A stretch of 64,000 nucleotides of DNA from Numida meleagris (lineage: Eukaryota > Chordata > Aves > Galliformes > Numididae). The position numbers were made by a program, and so were the translations under genes. The DNA is taken from the NCBI RefSeq assembly GCF_002078875.1, contig NC_034438.1:15919964-15983963 (forward strand), given 5' to 3'. The notes beneath the pieces are model-generated. The model saw only the letters and a program-made list of their open reading frames with translations, searched no databases and was not told the origin of the DNA. Of the stretch, positions 24,036-38,059 are shown piece after piece; within the stretch, counting starts at the first letter, position 1; every line of letters starts with the position of its first letter.

Positions 24036-26991
24036 ATAAAAAGGGCATTATTGACTGATACTGCACAGACCATAGATATTCTTTGTGATAAAAAATAGTA
24101 ATTATTTTTACTAATAATTTTAAAATAACCACACCTTAATTAAATTCCAGAATTCTGATTTTTGAAATGTAAATACTGGAAGATTGTTCATAGGAAAAAG
24201 AATCATGAACAATAAGAAATAATTCCAATTTCAAATAGATTTAATATTCAATGAAATGAATAGCTATACACCCAACAATAAAATTGTGAGTTTTCCTTGC
24301 TCTGAAGTTCTAGCTTCTAAGTCAACAAGAAGGGAAAATAACAGGCAAGAGAAAATATTCATGCCACATACTAAACACAATGGAAGCAGCAGTGTGTAGA
24401 ATTTTTCTGATTGCTCTTGAAACTTTTCTAGACACATTTTTTTTTCCAACTAATGATGAGAAGATTTTAATAAAATAAGTATTCAGAGTCAAATTTAAAC
24501 TCAGATGTTTGTCAAACATTTTGGAGGATACCAGGTAGCACACGATGATGCAAGTAGTAGTACCACAATGGCAGCTGCACCCAAAGCAGAACTGCATGCA
24601 AGGAGACAGAAGAGCAGTGTGGGATGGACCTAGAGGTGACCTGGAAGATAGAGGCTCTGGTCAGCCAAGCACTTCTAACAACCTCTCTTTGATAAGAAAC
24701 TTCTCTAAAAGCATAATGCTCTCAGCTTTTATAGTGTTTGTCAGCAGAAATACTGAACACGTTTTTAGCAACTACATTGGCTACACTATTCATTTTAAAA
24801 TATTACTTTAAAAATTAAAAATTTAGTTTCAACAATCCAATAGTACACTAATTTCAGTCACCAGTCTCATTTATTTCCAAATGTATAATAACCAGCAGTG
24901 CTCTTATCTAATTAGCTTCAATTTCTAATGTTAAATTCCTCAGATTAAAAAGGCTATGTTAAACCACATGCCATCTGTAAATAAGATGAGTCTGTTGTGA
25001 AAGGTTCATATTCAAATGCACACTGTTGATGACTAGGAAAGCTACGGGTAATCAAGGCTGTAAATCTGTCACTATGACATATAAGTAGTGCTTAGCACCA
25101 CAGTTAGTACAGGGGCAAACCTGAAAGTGGAAAATCTGAAGATGAGTAATGTTAAGAAAACAACAAATAACTTAAAATATTAGTTGGAGAGCTGTGGTTA
25201 GGCTAGGAGTATTAAACACTGTACCTAAAGATTGCCATCTTAGATTCACTGCTGAAAAATAATTCACTCTGTGATAAACGATTTAACTGTTGAGAATCAC
25301 TGTCAGAATTGATACTGCTAGATAATTATCTCATCAGAATGAGCAAGCATCTCAGTTGGACAGGTTGGACAGATTCTGAAAGGTATCTTGTATCTGAAAA
25401 TCTTTGCGAATGGAAGGAGTGAATTTGATATGATGATATTCATGAGTCCTTATTTATTTTTGACATGCACACCTGGCTGGAAGAATTTTGATCTTTTTCT
25501 CCATTTTTGTGTTTAAGTGCTAGCTTGTTCTGCCAATGTTGCAAGTTTTTAAGGATATGGATAAGTAACCATGTCACAGATTGCTCAACAGACTGGTGTG
25601 ACTTTTAAGAGTTTTTGCACTATAGAGTAGAGTTAACTGGAACAGCCAGCTCAGGCCATATATATTCCACATAAACAGACTATACATTTGTAATTTGAAG
25701 TCATGTTCAGTGGCTGAATGAATCACACAATGTATCCTCTGTTAAAGCTGAGAAAACAGACTTCCGCGAAGTGAAAACCCGTTGTTCTCTAGCGTGCTGC
25801 TGTATTTTATTACATGACTTTCACAAAAGAGATTATGGTTCTATATAATATTACAGCAGTGAAAATCCTAATAATACCCACTGAATCAAGCAGTTAAAGC
25901 TGCAGTTTTTTGATAGCACAAGGTAAATGTATCAAGATAAACTGCTGAGAAAGGCAGAATTGCTGGGACATAATAAAAGCTTAAAGTCAACACACCTCTG
26001 ACCACCATGTCCTTCTAGGGTATTCTCCAGTCTTACTTTACTTTCCAGTATTTTTCTGTAGTTATTTCCTAAATTCCCAAAGAACTGCCTATCCAGATGC
26101 ACTGCAGTATCAAATCAAGATAATGCAAAGTGTCTCCAAAATAATGAACAAAATCATTAATTAGAAAAAAAAATCTATTTTCCCATTTGTCAGAGATTTA
26201 TAAGAAGAAGTGATCATTGAGTAAATGCTGAAATGGCCATTATGATTAATACATCTCCATCAAATTTTACAGATCTCAGTGTGATGGTCAATATCTTAAC
26301 CTGCCTTTTTTTTTGCTTTTGCTTTCTCACATACTCAGTTTTGCCAGCACTTGGCTGACAATGTGCTCCTATTGTTCTTTGTTCCAAATTCGTGGTCCCT
26401 TCAAAAGCAAAAGAATAGGAAGCAACTATGACTCATTCTGCATTTGCAGTTTTGTATACTGAAAGGAGAGATGTCCATTAAGCCTTCTTTATCCAGCTTT
26501 TGATTTACCTGAGAAGAGACAGGGAAATATCTGGGCCTTTAACAAAAAAATGCCAAGATATTTTGAAGTCTACAAGCCACACATACAATTCTCCAAAGTT
26601 GTAGCATTGATATTCACATTGAGGAGAGTGCATGGGAAGAGTTGCCACTGAAGTACTGCAAATAAGTATTTCTGCAGTGACTCAGTTTTGTCTGACTCTG
26701 TTGATTCAATAAGTTAATGGACACACACAGAACATGAGATAGGTCAAAGTCAAACCAGGTCTCTTCTCAAAACAGATTCCTAAGTGAATAAAAAAGCATG
26801 AATTTCTTCACACCTAATGAGTGCATGAAATTTCCACTTCATAATCATATGAACTAAACAAATTATAATTTTTCTGCCTATTTCTAAAGACTGTGCTATT
26901 GTAGGTGGAGCTCTTGAAAATATCATGCTGAGATTAATCTTTTAACTAAATTCTTAACCAAAGTCTTCTTGTCTTTTCATACCTGTTTCAG
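24036..26991. other. Non-coding DNA
   Basis: AT-rich unique sequence. Frames of 60-91 codons near 24264-24811 overlap one another on both strands and look like chance. Nothing else is recognised. Confidence 0.5.
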
Positions 26992-27142
26992 TAAGGCACT
27001 TTATTATCACCAAGTGTTATCTTGGGCTGTCCTGAGATTCTGTCTGTACTTAATTGATACTGGTGTTTACAATGTAGCTGTATCCCTAAGACAGCTGCAA
27101 AGGAGTGACATGACAGATCAAAGCTCTGAGGAAGTTCTTCAG
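26992..27142 (+). other. Exon-like segment with good splice borders
   Basis: A strong acceptor (TCTTGTCTTTTCATACCTGTTTCAG split across 26967-26991) is followed by 151 bases ending in CAG|GTAACG, a good donor, at 27142/27143. One frame is open across it (KALYYHQVLSWAVL ... DQSSEEVLQ). I recognise no domain, and neither neighbouring exons nor conservation can be judged from this sequence. It may be an exon of a non-coding transcript, a cryptic exon or chance. Confidence 0.2.
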
Positions 27143-30100
27143 GTAACGTTTCTAATCACAGCCTATTAAAAGAAACAAAATCCTGTCCAACTCATGGAGC
27201 AAGTGACCTGTAAATGATGCTGCCTCAAGAACTCTATGGACATTTCCCTGCTCGCCACACACCTTTTTGCTTCAGAAAATTTAGGTCAAATAGCTTTTCA
27301 ATTTTTTTCTAGCAGATTAAATTGGGTCATGTTCCCACAGAAGTGGGTCATTTTTCCCTATAAATAAACAGTTTCATGCCCGCACATCTTTAGTTCAAAG
27401 GCTCTATTGTTTGTACTCAAAACTGCACAATTCTTTTGCTTAGCCAAGAGGCAGTGATTTTATTTTCTTTTCCAAAGGGCAGTCTTTAGCCTGACCCAGT
27501 AAGACACATAATGTTTTTCAGTACATGACAGTGAAGTGTCCCTTTTCTGTCTTCCCATCAAAACACTGACTGGGGACAAAACCCTTAGCCAGTATTGATT
27601 GATTTGCTCCACTGCCTTCAGCTGAGCTGTTCTGACTTGTATCGTGTGGGAATCCATGCTAAAAAACATCAGTGTCCAGTGCATGAACACAGAAAAGTTT
27701 GTGCCAATTTTCTAACACACCATAAAAGATTTTTCTCACATCTATTCAAGTGAAAATAAGGACCTTCAGGAGGAGAATGAGATGCAGCTCTCTCACTGGG
27801 CATTTTACTTCTAAAGATTCAAGCCAAACTAATGCCTCAGCAGGCAAGAGTTACTCGATTTGTAAAGGATGATTCCATTAATTGTGAAGAAAAAACAACA
27901 TCGAAAAATAATATAATGCTTTCTCCTAATTTTTTGTTCAATATTTAATTTATCAGTGTTGTTATTATTTATGTTGTCATGCATGCATGTTGCCATGAAG
28001 CCTCATATTGCTTAGATAATTTGTTCCAGCATTGTACATTTGTCTAATACACACAAATACAGCCAGCCATTTTGTGTTCACCTATGTGAATATTAAGTGA
28101 AGTCATTCTTATGGTAATTGTCCCCATATTTTTGTCTTTTTTCCCTTCTTGTAGTTTATAACTTTCTTCTGAATTCTACATTTTTTTTTCTCTTTGTTAA
28201 TATTCCCACAGTAAAACCAAGGATTTAAATATTCTTTTTAGATTTACAATAAACCCCAGAAATCTACTGCCTATTCAAGTTAAGTTCTTCTTCAATATCA
28301 TTTTTTCATTATTCAAAAAGGACTGACTTCACATTAAATAGAAATAAATCCAAGTTCATTACAATCACAATTTTTTTTTAATCAAAGAAATAATGCTCAT
28401 TATTTTTTATTTTGTGGAAGAAATACTCCAACAACATTCCTAATATAACATATTTCTTTATCTTCTGTACTACTTTACATGCTTCAGGAAAGACTATATG
28501 ATATTTTCAGTGTAACAGCAACAGCTGTAAATGTTATTCTTACTGTTTAGTCATAAACTTTGTTTAAATTTTATTTTAATACTGGATACAATTTCTTCAT
28601 TTACCATAGTGTCACATAAAGTACTTCAGATCTGATCTTCTGTGGGGTTTTTTTTGAAACAAATTTTTCAGAAAAGAACTACCAACACCTGTTGATTTGG
28701 AAAGAACTTCCAATGCGTCCTAGAACATCCTCACTTCAGAGACACTCTAGGGGTATCTCATTGTATTTTCATGAGAAAGAAAACTACACATTTGACAGCA
28801 TTTCTAGATTTGCTCAGATTTTAGAATAGATGTCTTGGCGGTTTTGGATAGAGGAAAAAAATAAAACCTCTACTATTGGCAATATTTTCTAAATTAATTT
28901 GAAAAAAAACTTCCAGCTAGTAAGCTTTGTCTCTTGAGTGATTTTGTTCCTAACACTCTTAGTTAGCTAGTATAATTGAAAAGAATTACTAACATCAGTG
29001 AACATCTGCTTCTGAAGTTCTTCTGGAGATAAACAAAACCAAAGTAAGCTTTATTTTATGTCAAAAGAAGACTGGAGAATAATAAAATACCCAGTTTAAC
29101 TTTAAATTATTAAGTCCTTTTCAGATTCATTTAAATATACTGATAATTTATTCTAGTGATTTTTATTACATTTATTTATGTCAAAGAAGAAATTTAATCT
29201 CAATATTTTTTTTCAAATCTGGCAACATTTATTAAGAAATGTACTTTGTACGGAATAGTTTCAAGGGGAATAGTTCTTCAGGAGAAATACAATACATCTC
29301 CTGCAGAGATCTGTATGATGAGGATTCATATGATCATTCACAAATGCAGACCATGGCAGATGAGGTACTCGGCTAGTGTTTTTCGTGTCGTATTCACCAG
29401 TGTGTATTTTGAAAACATCATTCTATATTAGTATAGAATTGACTTTTCTCGTAGTGTCATTGGACATTCTCATATTGTGGTTAGATGTTAGATGTGGTAT
29501 AAACTAAATAAGCCAAAGAAACCAGAGTTCATTCCAAAAGTATGCAAATCTGTATTTTTATCTGAAAACTACTGTGTATGATATAACTTTGTTGGAAATA
29601 AATGTAGCAATAATGATATGGTAAGTACCACTATCAGAAAAATAAAGAAAGAAAAATACATACACAAAAATGATGGAGAAGGAAAATGCATAGTCCTAAA
29701 AGCTAGAACTAGGTGACTTTCCAAAATTTGCAGTTGCATTCTTGTATTCACATAACCAAAAACTAGCAGGTTGAAAGGGTATTGATATGAAGATACCAGT
29801 GGATGCAGTGAAACAAAACATAAATAAAGGAAGGAGATATAAAATATAGTGAAATGAGAAACAATTCATATGGTGATTATTTATCTGAAAGAAGAAAATA
29901 AGTGCAGATTCTCTCCAGAACAGAAGTGAAAAATGAAAAAACATAGTAGTGAAAGAGTAAAAAGCTAAAAAGGAGGAATAAATCTGAGATATATATGAAA
30001 CTTTAGAAAGAAGTTATTGGAATTCTTTGTAAATAGTAGGTGATGTGTAATAGTAACTAACATGTATGGGATTACATGTACAAAAAGACAAATTATGACT

Positions 30101-31915
30101 TTGTTTTCCTTGTTCTTTTGAAACTAGAACAAGAAAGGTAATAAGCAGTGTACTGTCAGGATACGAGAAAAGCAAAAGGACTGAAAAGTAGAAAAACTGC
30201 ATAAGAATATCAAAAAGCAAGAGGAGACAGATATCAAAAGACGAGACTGGCATGAACTCTGAGCATGGAACAAAAATTTCAAAAACTTTTTTTGTAAGTG
30301 ACAAGAATACTGACAAGAAATTGAAGAGAAGTTGTAGGAGTAATTTGAGAATTATGTGGCTAGAAAATGCTCTAGGACTATTCACCAGTCTTGTTAATAT
30401 TTCTGGGGCCTGTACCTCATCAACATTATACTGATCAGAGTTGACCAAGGTCACTGTTAACAAAAATTGAGTTATGAAAATAATACTAAATCTCTATTTA
30501 ACATCCTGTCATAAAATTCATTTTAATGGTACTTTTAGTCAACAGTCTTATCATGCTTTTACCAACAGTGTGATCAATATAAGCATTATATCTAGCTTAC
30601 AGTTTCACCCACCACTTCAAAAGCTTCATAAATCATCAACTTTTATAACTTCTTGATTACCTCCTAATGTTCATACAAAACAAAGATAAAAACAAAAATC
30701 ACCCTCTGATGAAAGCATGCTGAGCACTTGAAAAACTTTTATTAAATGATATCCAGTTAGCAACACCCTGTTGGGCCATCACTGTGTAGTGATGATTATG
30801 GAGTGCTCTTTCGCATAAACTGAATAAATCTCATAAATTGTTGATGGAGGTGCTTTAAAATATTAGCTATTGACCAACCTTACCCCAGCTACAGAAGAGA
30901 ATTGATTTAGTTTGCCTCTCTTCTAAGAAATTTTATCCCTAGCCTGAGGCTTGGGGACTGTACAGCAAACAGATCAATCCCATGTACTTTCAAGGGCTGG
31001 GAAAAAAAATGTTCACTCCACGTCCAGGTTTCCTGAAAGGTCAGCATCTCTCTGCTAGATTTAGTGTTGCTTGCCCACAATTTGACAGGAAAGGGGAGTA
31101 AAAGTAACCCATCTTTAATATCAAAAGAGTTCAGAGAGGGATCATTAAAGCTAAAATTGTCAGGCCAGTTTTTATGATGAGGTTTGACTCTGCAGCATTG
31201 TGATTGAAATCCAGTGCCACTCCAGCCCCAAGTTTCCCTGTCCCTTCTTACTCTGCATAGGCTTTTCAGGAACCATGCTGAGATGACAGGCCACGCTGCA
31301 CCTGACACAGATGTCAAATCCCTGTGGATACCATTTTCCTCAGCAGTGCACTATAATCCAGATTGCAACATTCAGGTCATTGAAATAAAACAAAGCGTTG
31401 CAAAGGAGATATTTAGATCATAAATGTACTGGGTTGCTGTTCCACGTCTTCATGATTAGCATTGTAGATTTGTTCCACTATACTTCTGAAGCTTGCACAG
31501 GGTATGGGAATTATTTTTGTTTTCCCAAAGTTCTCAGTGTATTAAATATGTTAATGGTATTTTACTTCAGTTCCTGAAAGGCCTCTGAAGAAAATTCTTT
31601 TTCCACTTTTAAATCACTATTGCACGTGAGAAACTGAAATGCCTATGGAGCTTTGATGACATTATTTTCTCTTTTTCATCCATATGTGATACTGTTCTGT
31701 TAACGTATTCTGTCACTGTTCTGAAAAGAAATCCACAGACAAATACTTAAATTCAAATAAAGTGAGGTAACTAAATATGAACAGGTAAATTCAACTGCAG
31801 AAAGGGATTTGTATAATTTTTCAAAGTAATCACTAAGATAACATGACAGCTGTCATCTGAATAAGATCTCAGGAATGAACACAGAAAAGTATTCCAGACC
31901 TTAGCTTTACAAGAA
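27143..31915. other. Non-coding DNA including a purine-rich block
   Basis: No recognised transposon or exon. From about 29570 to 30460 the plus strand is strongly purine-rich, which generates T-rich, hydrophobic-looking minus-strand frames (82 and 149 codons). The remainder is ordinary AT-rich sequence. Confidence 0.5.
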
Positions 31916-32440
31916 CAAAAGCTGCTCTGAAAGTAATGTCCACGATTTTATTGTGTTGACTCACAGTGTCAGAGGTGGATGTTGGCGGTATGGCAGTAGG
32001 GGTTGAAACTTCCTGCCAATATTCCATCATGTTTTGTTGCCGTGTGACAGACAGCAGCAGAGGGGCAGTCTGACAGAATGGCATCTAACATGGAAGTGCA
32101 TACGAAGCAAAGGTGTGCCACTGAACTCCTCCATACAGAAAACATGGCACCCATTGATTACTGAATATTTATGGAAACTCAGCAGCGAATGTGAGTACAG
32201 TGAGGTGGTGGGTGGTGCATTTCAGTACTGGCAACAGCGACAGGGTTGTCTCAACTAGCGCAGATGGTTACAAGTACAGCATGCAGGCTCTTGTTCTTCA
32301 CTGATGAAAACGCACAGCTAATGGTAGTGACTATGTTGAAAAATGGTGCTTTGTAGCTGAGAATTTTCTCTATTAAATAGTGCTCTTGTGCTCTTTATAT
32401 CTGTTCTAGTTCCATGGAAATAAACAAAGGAGGCACCTAA
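31916..32440 (+). mobile_element. Mariner element, internally deleted (non-autonomous)
   Basis: A second copy of the element at 4243-5508, about 0.5 kb instead of 1.27 kb. The left end GCTGCTCTGAAAGTAATGTCC (from 31921) and the next ~280 bases match the left part of the longer copy, through the segment with GTGAGTACAGTGAGG. From about 32255 it matches the longer copy's end, including GCATGCAGGCTCTTGTTC. Some 700 bases of transposase-coding sequence between these blocks are absent. The right terminal repeat is eroded (GGAGGCACCTAAGT where ATTACTTTC is expected). It has no transposase of its own and would have depended on an autonomous relative. Confidence 0.85.
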
Positions 32441-33716
32441 GTACATATGACAAGAGCCATTGGCTTCCTTGGTATTGAGCCATGAAACTAAATTGTTTCA
32501 TAAGGGTCCCTCTGAGGAAGGTGATTAGGGGCCTCTAAAAAATGCTTGTGCAGAATAGTTTTTGTTGTAATACAGTCCACAAAAGTAAACTTATCCAGTA
32601 GAAAATCTCCTATGAGAGAGTGAGAAACACCTAAATATTCTCCAAATGACTGATATGTGCACTGGAGCTTCTCATGGCTGTTTATTGATCCAGACACTGG
32701 AGTGAATAGAGACTTGGGACTCCTTCTGTTTCATCCAGCTTGTGACTTTCTTTTAATTCTCATCTTATCACAGAGGATGATAATGCACTTGAGTTCAGCC
32801 TTTCATGCCTGAGGGCATATACAAGCATGATTTGCATGATTACATTCAGTTTCACTATATGTAAAGATCATTAAAACCACTGAAACTGTTACAGAAGTAA
32901 CACAGTCTGGTGCTATAACATGGTTCTTTCAGCTAGGTAACATTAACAAAAACTTAAATAAAATATTATATACATTGCTTGATTAATTATTTGTACAATT
33001 ACATCAAAGGAATTCCCATTTCATGAAAACAATTTAACACTGGCAAAGTTAATTGGCTGCCTTCCTATCAGTTTAACATTCAGAAACTCAACAATCCCAG
33101 TAAAATATGCCAGGAAAGAAAAGAAAACCAACTCTACTTTTCATCAGGAGTTCCGGGGAAGTAACCCATAATACAATTAGTTTAAAATTGTCTGTATTCT
33201 TTGAGCTACTCCCACTGGGGAGTTAATCCTTCTTCTCCTCATAAAAAAAAAAAAATGCAGCAGGTGGCTTAGGAGGGCCTTAAGAAGGCATGAAAGGCCA
33301 TGCTGCATAAGAGCTGCAGTGTCACATTCAGGAGGCTCTGAGTACTCTTTCAGGAAACCAATTGTCTCTGGGCTCTTCCATCAAAAACTACCTTAAAGCG
33401 GTGCATGAGGCTTTAAAGGATTAAATTGGCTGCAAGTAAATTGCTGTGAATGGACGTTAAGACAAAAATTCTGATGTAGCTATATAATTATACTGTTAAC
33501 AGAAAAGGAAAACAAAACAAAATGTTTTGCTGGCTGTAAGGCCTGATTATGAACACACAGGAAGAAAAAAAGGACACGGTACAAAGACATCAACCATTTT
33601 TCATCTTCAATTTGCACTTAGGGAGAAAACAGAAAGCTAGTGAACTGAAGCAGAAGGTATATTTTTTCCAAGCTCATTTCTGCCAAAGGAATCGCAAGAT
33701 ATTTTCCATGGGAATT

Positions 33717-33753
33717 CTTTCTTTTTTTTTCTTTTTTTTTTCTTTCTTTTTCT
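33717..33753. repeat. T-rich polypyrimidine tract
   Basis: T runs of nine to ten separated by single C bases, seen directly on the plus strand. Confidence 0.85.
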
Positions 33754-34318
33754 GTTAGTGAGACTCCTGTTTATTTCTATAATGTAGCACTTTACCTAAG
33801 GCCATATTTCCTTAGCCAGTTGTACACATCTATGACTAGTCTCTTTTATTCTTGGAAAGGATATAACACCAAGTTCCTAGCAAAGATCATAGTAAGAGAA
33901 GACAACATTTCAGGTTTAACAGGAGACCTAAGCACATGGGGACAGCATAAATATATTTCCAGCAGTTTTATTACTGTTTGCCTCAAGACAACCCAGCCTT
34001 TCTGTTCTGGAAGGAAACGCCCCTTCCTTTTCAGCATGTCTGAAATAGAGGAGCAAGAAGATTCAGGTACTTAGTTTATTCAAAAGCAACCAAAAGTTGG
34101 CTAAAAAATTACCACTAGCTATAGTTGGTAAGCCTGGAAAAAATGGGAAAATGAAAAATGCAATGGCTAATCCAATTTTTACTAGATTTGGCTATGCTCA
34201 AGAAGACGTTCTTCTTTTCTACTACATCTACCTTGAATAAGTTATTTAAACTTAGTAATAGCTTTAAGAGCTTGTCATGAAATGAACAAAATAGAATGAA
34301 ATTTTGGCATATTACATC

Positions 34319-34337
34319 AAAAAAAAAAAAAAAAAAA
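34319..34337. repeat. Poly-A tract
   Basis: Nineteen consecutive A bases. No element body is recognisable on either side. Confidence 0.85.
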
Positions 34338-36535
34338 CCAGTGCACACTGTAGTTTGACTTAAAATTTCTCAGTGGGAAGTACTCAATCTCTGAAAAAAT
34401 CTGCTTTTTCCCTTCTCTTTTCTCTTCCCTATTGAAGAGAAGACAAATGCTTTGACATATGTATTAGAATATTACCTATCAGAAGCATTTATCAACTCCT
34501 GCTTGTAAAATTAATCTAATGAGTCAAGCTGGAGATTACTTTTTATCTGAATATTCTTGCTTTAATACCTGTATACAGCATGTAATGGTTAAGTCATTCC
34601 CTCTCTTCTTTGCACAAAGTGAACAAACAACAAAGGCAGTTTGGATGATGCTGTGTTTCAGATGTAAGAGAGATAAAAATCATATAGCTTGTATGAAGAT
34701 AACGGCTTTCCTAAAGTTATAAATGCTTCTACAAACTTCATCAATGTTGAGAAATTTTGGGATCACTAGTTTGGGATTGGTCCATTTTCTTTTTGTGCCT
34801 TTACAGGCACCATTTCACTATGTATCACATGACAAATAGGACAAGATCACACCTTTCAGTAATAACCCTAAAGGCAGAAAGAGTTACCTTCCAGTTCCCC
34901 ATGTAAATTAAATTTAACTATAGAGCTATCTGTTCATTAATACTTCCTAAACATGAGTTCTCATTCCAAAAATTACTCAGAGTTGGTCATTTTTAGCTAG
35001 AAAGCTGTGCTTTATCAAGCTTGCAGATGCTGACCTGTAAATACAGCAGAAAGTGTTTTGATCTGTTACTCCACTTATCCTTTCGGCCCAGTGAGGGTGT
35101 TAAGGGCAAACCATTATCTGAAAAGGTGCCAGGTCAGTGCAGAACTGAAAAAGAACTACTCTGGAGCTTGTATCATAGAAATGTGATGCTTAGTCAAAAG
35201 AAATTCTGTTAACGTGAGCATGACATTTGCCCTTTGGATTCATATTGGGATATTCATTTTCCAGAAACTCATTTAAGTCATTGGACAGAGCCTGTTCAGG
35301 AGGGAACAAAACATCAAGTCCTTGTGTGGCACAGCACAAGGGAAAAAAGGGACAAGAAAAAAAAAAGCAACCAAACAAGAAAGATCTTCGAAGGTCAATA
35401 CTCCCACCTTGTGGCTGATGTAGAAAATACAGCACAGGTAAATAAGTTTTTTTGTAGACAGATTCTAAATGAAAATTGACGTCATAATTAAATTTGGATT
35501 TTAGAGCTCCCGAGGCTTTAGAGAAGGAAGCAGGTGTTTTTCATGCCACAAGACACAGAGTTTCTGCAGCAAATTCCTAATGGCAGAAAATGTGGATGTC
35601 AAAATTGAATTCAGTGACCACTGAAGAAGGAAGGAAGGAATGTGGTGGAAGTCCAAAGACCATTGGGAATAGCTAATACTGGCAGTTGATGGTAGAGAAG
35701 AAAGAAGTTCATATACTGCATCTGTATATAACTGCTATAAGTCTGATTTCTACTATTCTACAAGCCTCAGAAACATGAAAAAAAATATATCTATTTTTCT
35801 AGGTCTTCCAAATGGCTTCTTGCATAAAATTTTTTAGTTCTCTTCATAAGGCTGAAATGAAGAGGATGTGGTTTATGTTTCTTATTAAAATATCCATCCT
35901 GTAAGGTACCCAGTTATCCTAGTCACTTATACAAATCATTGCTGAATACATTTATTTCCTCCATCATTTCAGGGGCAGGTCCTAACACAGAATGTATCTT
36001 CTTTCTAAATTATCATCACCAAATAAAAACAGTGATAACAATGAAGCTAGCACCAATATATGAGTGTTTCTGTCCCTCAGGATTGAAAGTTGCTTGGAAT
36101 ACAACAGTCATTTAGAATGGTTTCAGTAACAGAGCTATTTGCCTTAATTTTTGGACATAGTCAATTCCTAGGAAATGCCAAGCATATCATTTCAGTAGTG
36201 GAAACACAGCTGGAGGCATGGTTATAAGGTTAGAATGGATGATAACATGATTATAGAGATGATGAATCAGGCACTATCATCTTAATGAGAAGAGTCAAAT
36301 CTGGAAAGAAAAAGCCTTCTAAAGGAAGCTTAGATGTCATGTAAATATGCTAAGTCACAGCATACAAGGAAATTGGAAGATTTAAGGAAGAACCTACGTA
36401 CAACATGTTTTGATCTCACCTTAAATTCCCATGTGACTGAAAAGAGACCAAGGCCCAGCCTACTCACTTAAGACTGGGACTACTTGAAAATAAAGTGAAA
36501 TTACATTAATCAAGCTCAGTGCTCAGCAGACATAA

Positions 36536-37430
36536 AATCATAGAACCTAAAAATCAGAAAATCATAGGGCTTACAAGAGACAACTGAAGATCATCTAGTC
36601 CACTATAGCAGGTTTTCCTGCTCAGAAGGAACTTCCTGTGTTTCAGTTGGTGCCCGTTGCTCCTTGTTCTGTCACTGGCACTATCAAAAGACCCTGGCCC
36701 CATTCACTTGACACTTGCCCTTAAGATATTTATAAGCATGGATAAGATTCCCCTTCAGTCTTCTCTTCTCCAGACTGAACAGTCCCAAGTCTCTCAGCCT
36801 TTTCTCATGAGAGACAAAGTTACCCCAGGCCCTTGATCACCTTTGTAGTCCTTTGTAGTCCCAGTACTTCCCAGTCTTTCTTCAACAGAGGACCCTAGAT
36901 CTGGACACAGTGCTCCAGATGTGGCCTCACCATGGAAGAGTAGAGGGGGAGGATCACCTCCCTTGACCTGCTGGCCACAGTCCTTTTAATGCACCCCAGG
37001 ATACCATTGGTCTTCTTGGCCACCAGGGCACACTGCTGGCTCATGGTCAACCTGGTGTCCATCAGGACATCTACTTCCTTCTCCACAGAGCTTCCTTCCA
37101 GTGAGTCAGCCCCTATCCTGTTGTGATGCATGAGGTTATCCCTCTTCAGGTGCGGGACTCTACGCTTGCCCTTGTTGAACCCCAACAGGTTCCTCTCCAC
37201 CAAACTCTCCAGCCTGCCCAAGTCTTGCCAAAGGGCAGGAAAGACTTCTGGTGTGCTAGACATTCCTCCCAGCTTTGTCTCTCAGCACATTTGCTGAGGG
37301 TACACTCTATTCCTTCATCCAAGTCACTGGTGAGTATGTTAAACAAGATCAGACCCAGTACCAGGAACCTCTGGGGAACACCACTAGCAACAGGACTCCA
37401 GCTGGGCTCTGTGCTACTTGATCACAACCA
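36536..37430 (-). mobile_element. CR1 retrotransposon, 5'-truncated, moderately diverged
   Basis: The eroded 3' terminus lies at 36536-36620 (ATCATAGAA-type repeats, then 'gatcatctagtccac'). Upstream on the minus strand are degraded ORF2 segments: residues such as TMSQQCALVAKKTNGILGCI and ASRSREVILPLYS at about 36920-37050, then [12 protein letters not shown] near 37300-37330. The FADD catalytic box that should follow is destroyed (KCAERQSW). The frame shifts between these blocks. This copy is clearly older than the one at 22953-24035. The 5' limit near 37430 is approximate. Confidence 0.9.
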
Positions 37431-38059
37431 TCTGAGCTCTGCCAGAGCTCAGAGCTTCAAAGCAGAAGGTTCGTTAAGTGTGTTTTCAAAGACAGCCACT
37501 ATCATTCAGAGGGGTTTAACAGTTCCATAACAAGTCTGGTGGAAAAATGTTTCCACAGAAATGCTCATCTGGGATTCCTAACCCAAGGATTATAATTACT
37601 TATGAGAATGGGGCTTTCTGTCTGCAAATTTGCTCATAAACCAGACTCCTAAAGCAGTGTAAAGTCATGAGGGAACAGAAGACTAAGGTCAGGGCATATC
37701 AGCATCAGATGAATGAAATGTTGTATTCATAGACAGTAAAAGGGAAGATAGATACAAGAACATCAGCAATAACAACAGTGTCTTCAACCCTGTACACTAC
37801 TTTGCAAGCAACTTCTGTGTTTCAGTTGGTGGGTATGTTTTAGTTTGAGTAGACAAAAAGGACTCTAACTTTGAGACATAAGTTCTGTGCTTTCTGAAAA
37901 TTGGGTCTGAAAACAATTAAACTGAGCATGAGGATTGTTCACCTTTTTTAAAGAAATGAGGAGTGTACACTTGCAGTATGAGGATAGGACATTTGTTGGC
38001 CTGTATTAACAATGAGATCAATAAATTGATGGAATCAATTATGCTACTGTCTAAGCATT
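37431..38059. other. Spacer between CR1 copies
   Basis: No feature recognised; AT-rich sequence between an opposite-strand pair of CR1 fragments. Confidence 0.45.

Larger units (their letters stand above)
32441..36535. other. Non-coding DNA with homopolymer tracts
   Basis: Contains a pyrimidine tract at 33717-33753, a poly-A at 34319-34337 and a short GGAA run near 35624-35639. Overlapping frames at 35190-35479 lie on both strands and are chance. No gene or transposon is recognised. Confidence 0.5.

Noticed and set aside
23128..24058. Plus-strand open frames of 120-138 codons
   Set aside because: They are antisense reads of the minus-strand CR1 ORF2, which explains their length.
30014..30463. 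149-codon minus-strand hydrophobic frame as a membrane protein
   Set aside because: Hydrophobicity follows from the T-rich strand; a plus-strand 60-codon frame overlaps it, and no splice or family evidence exists.
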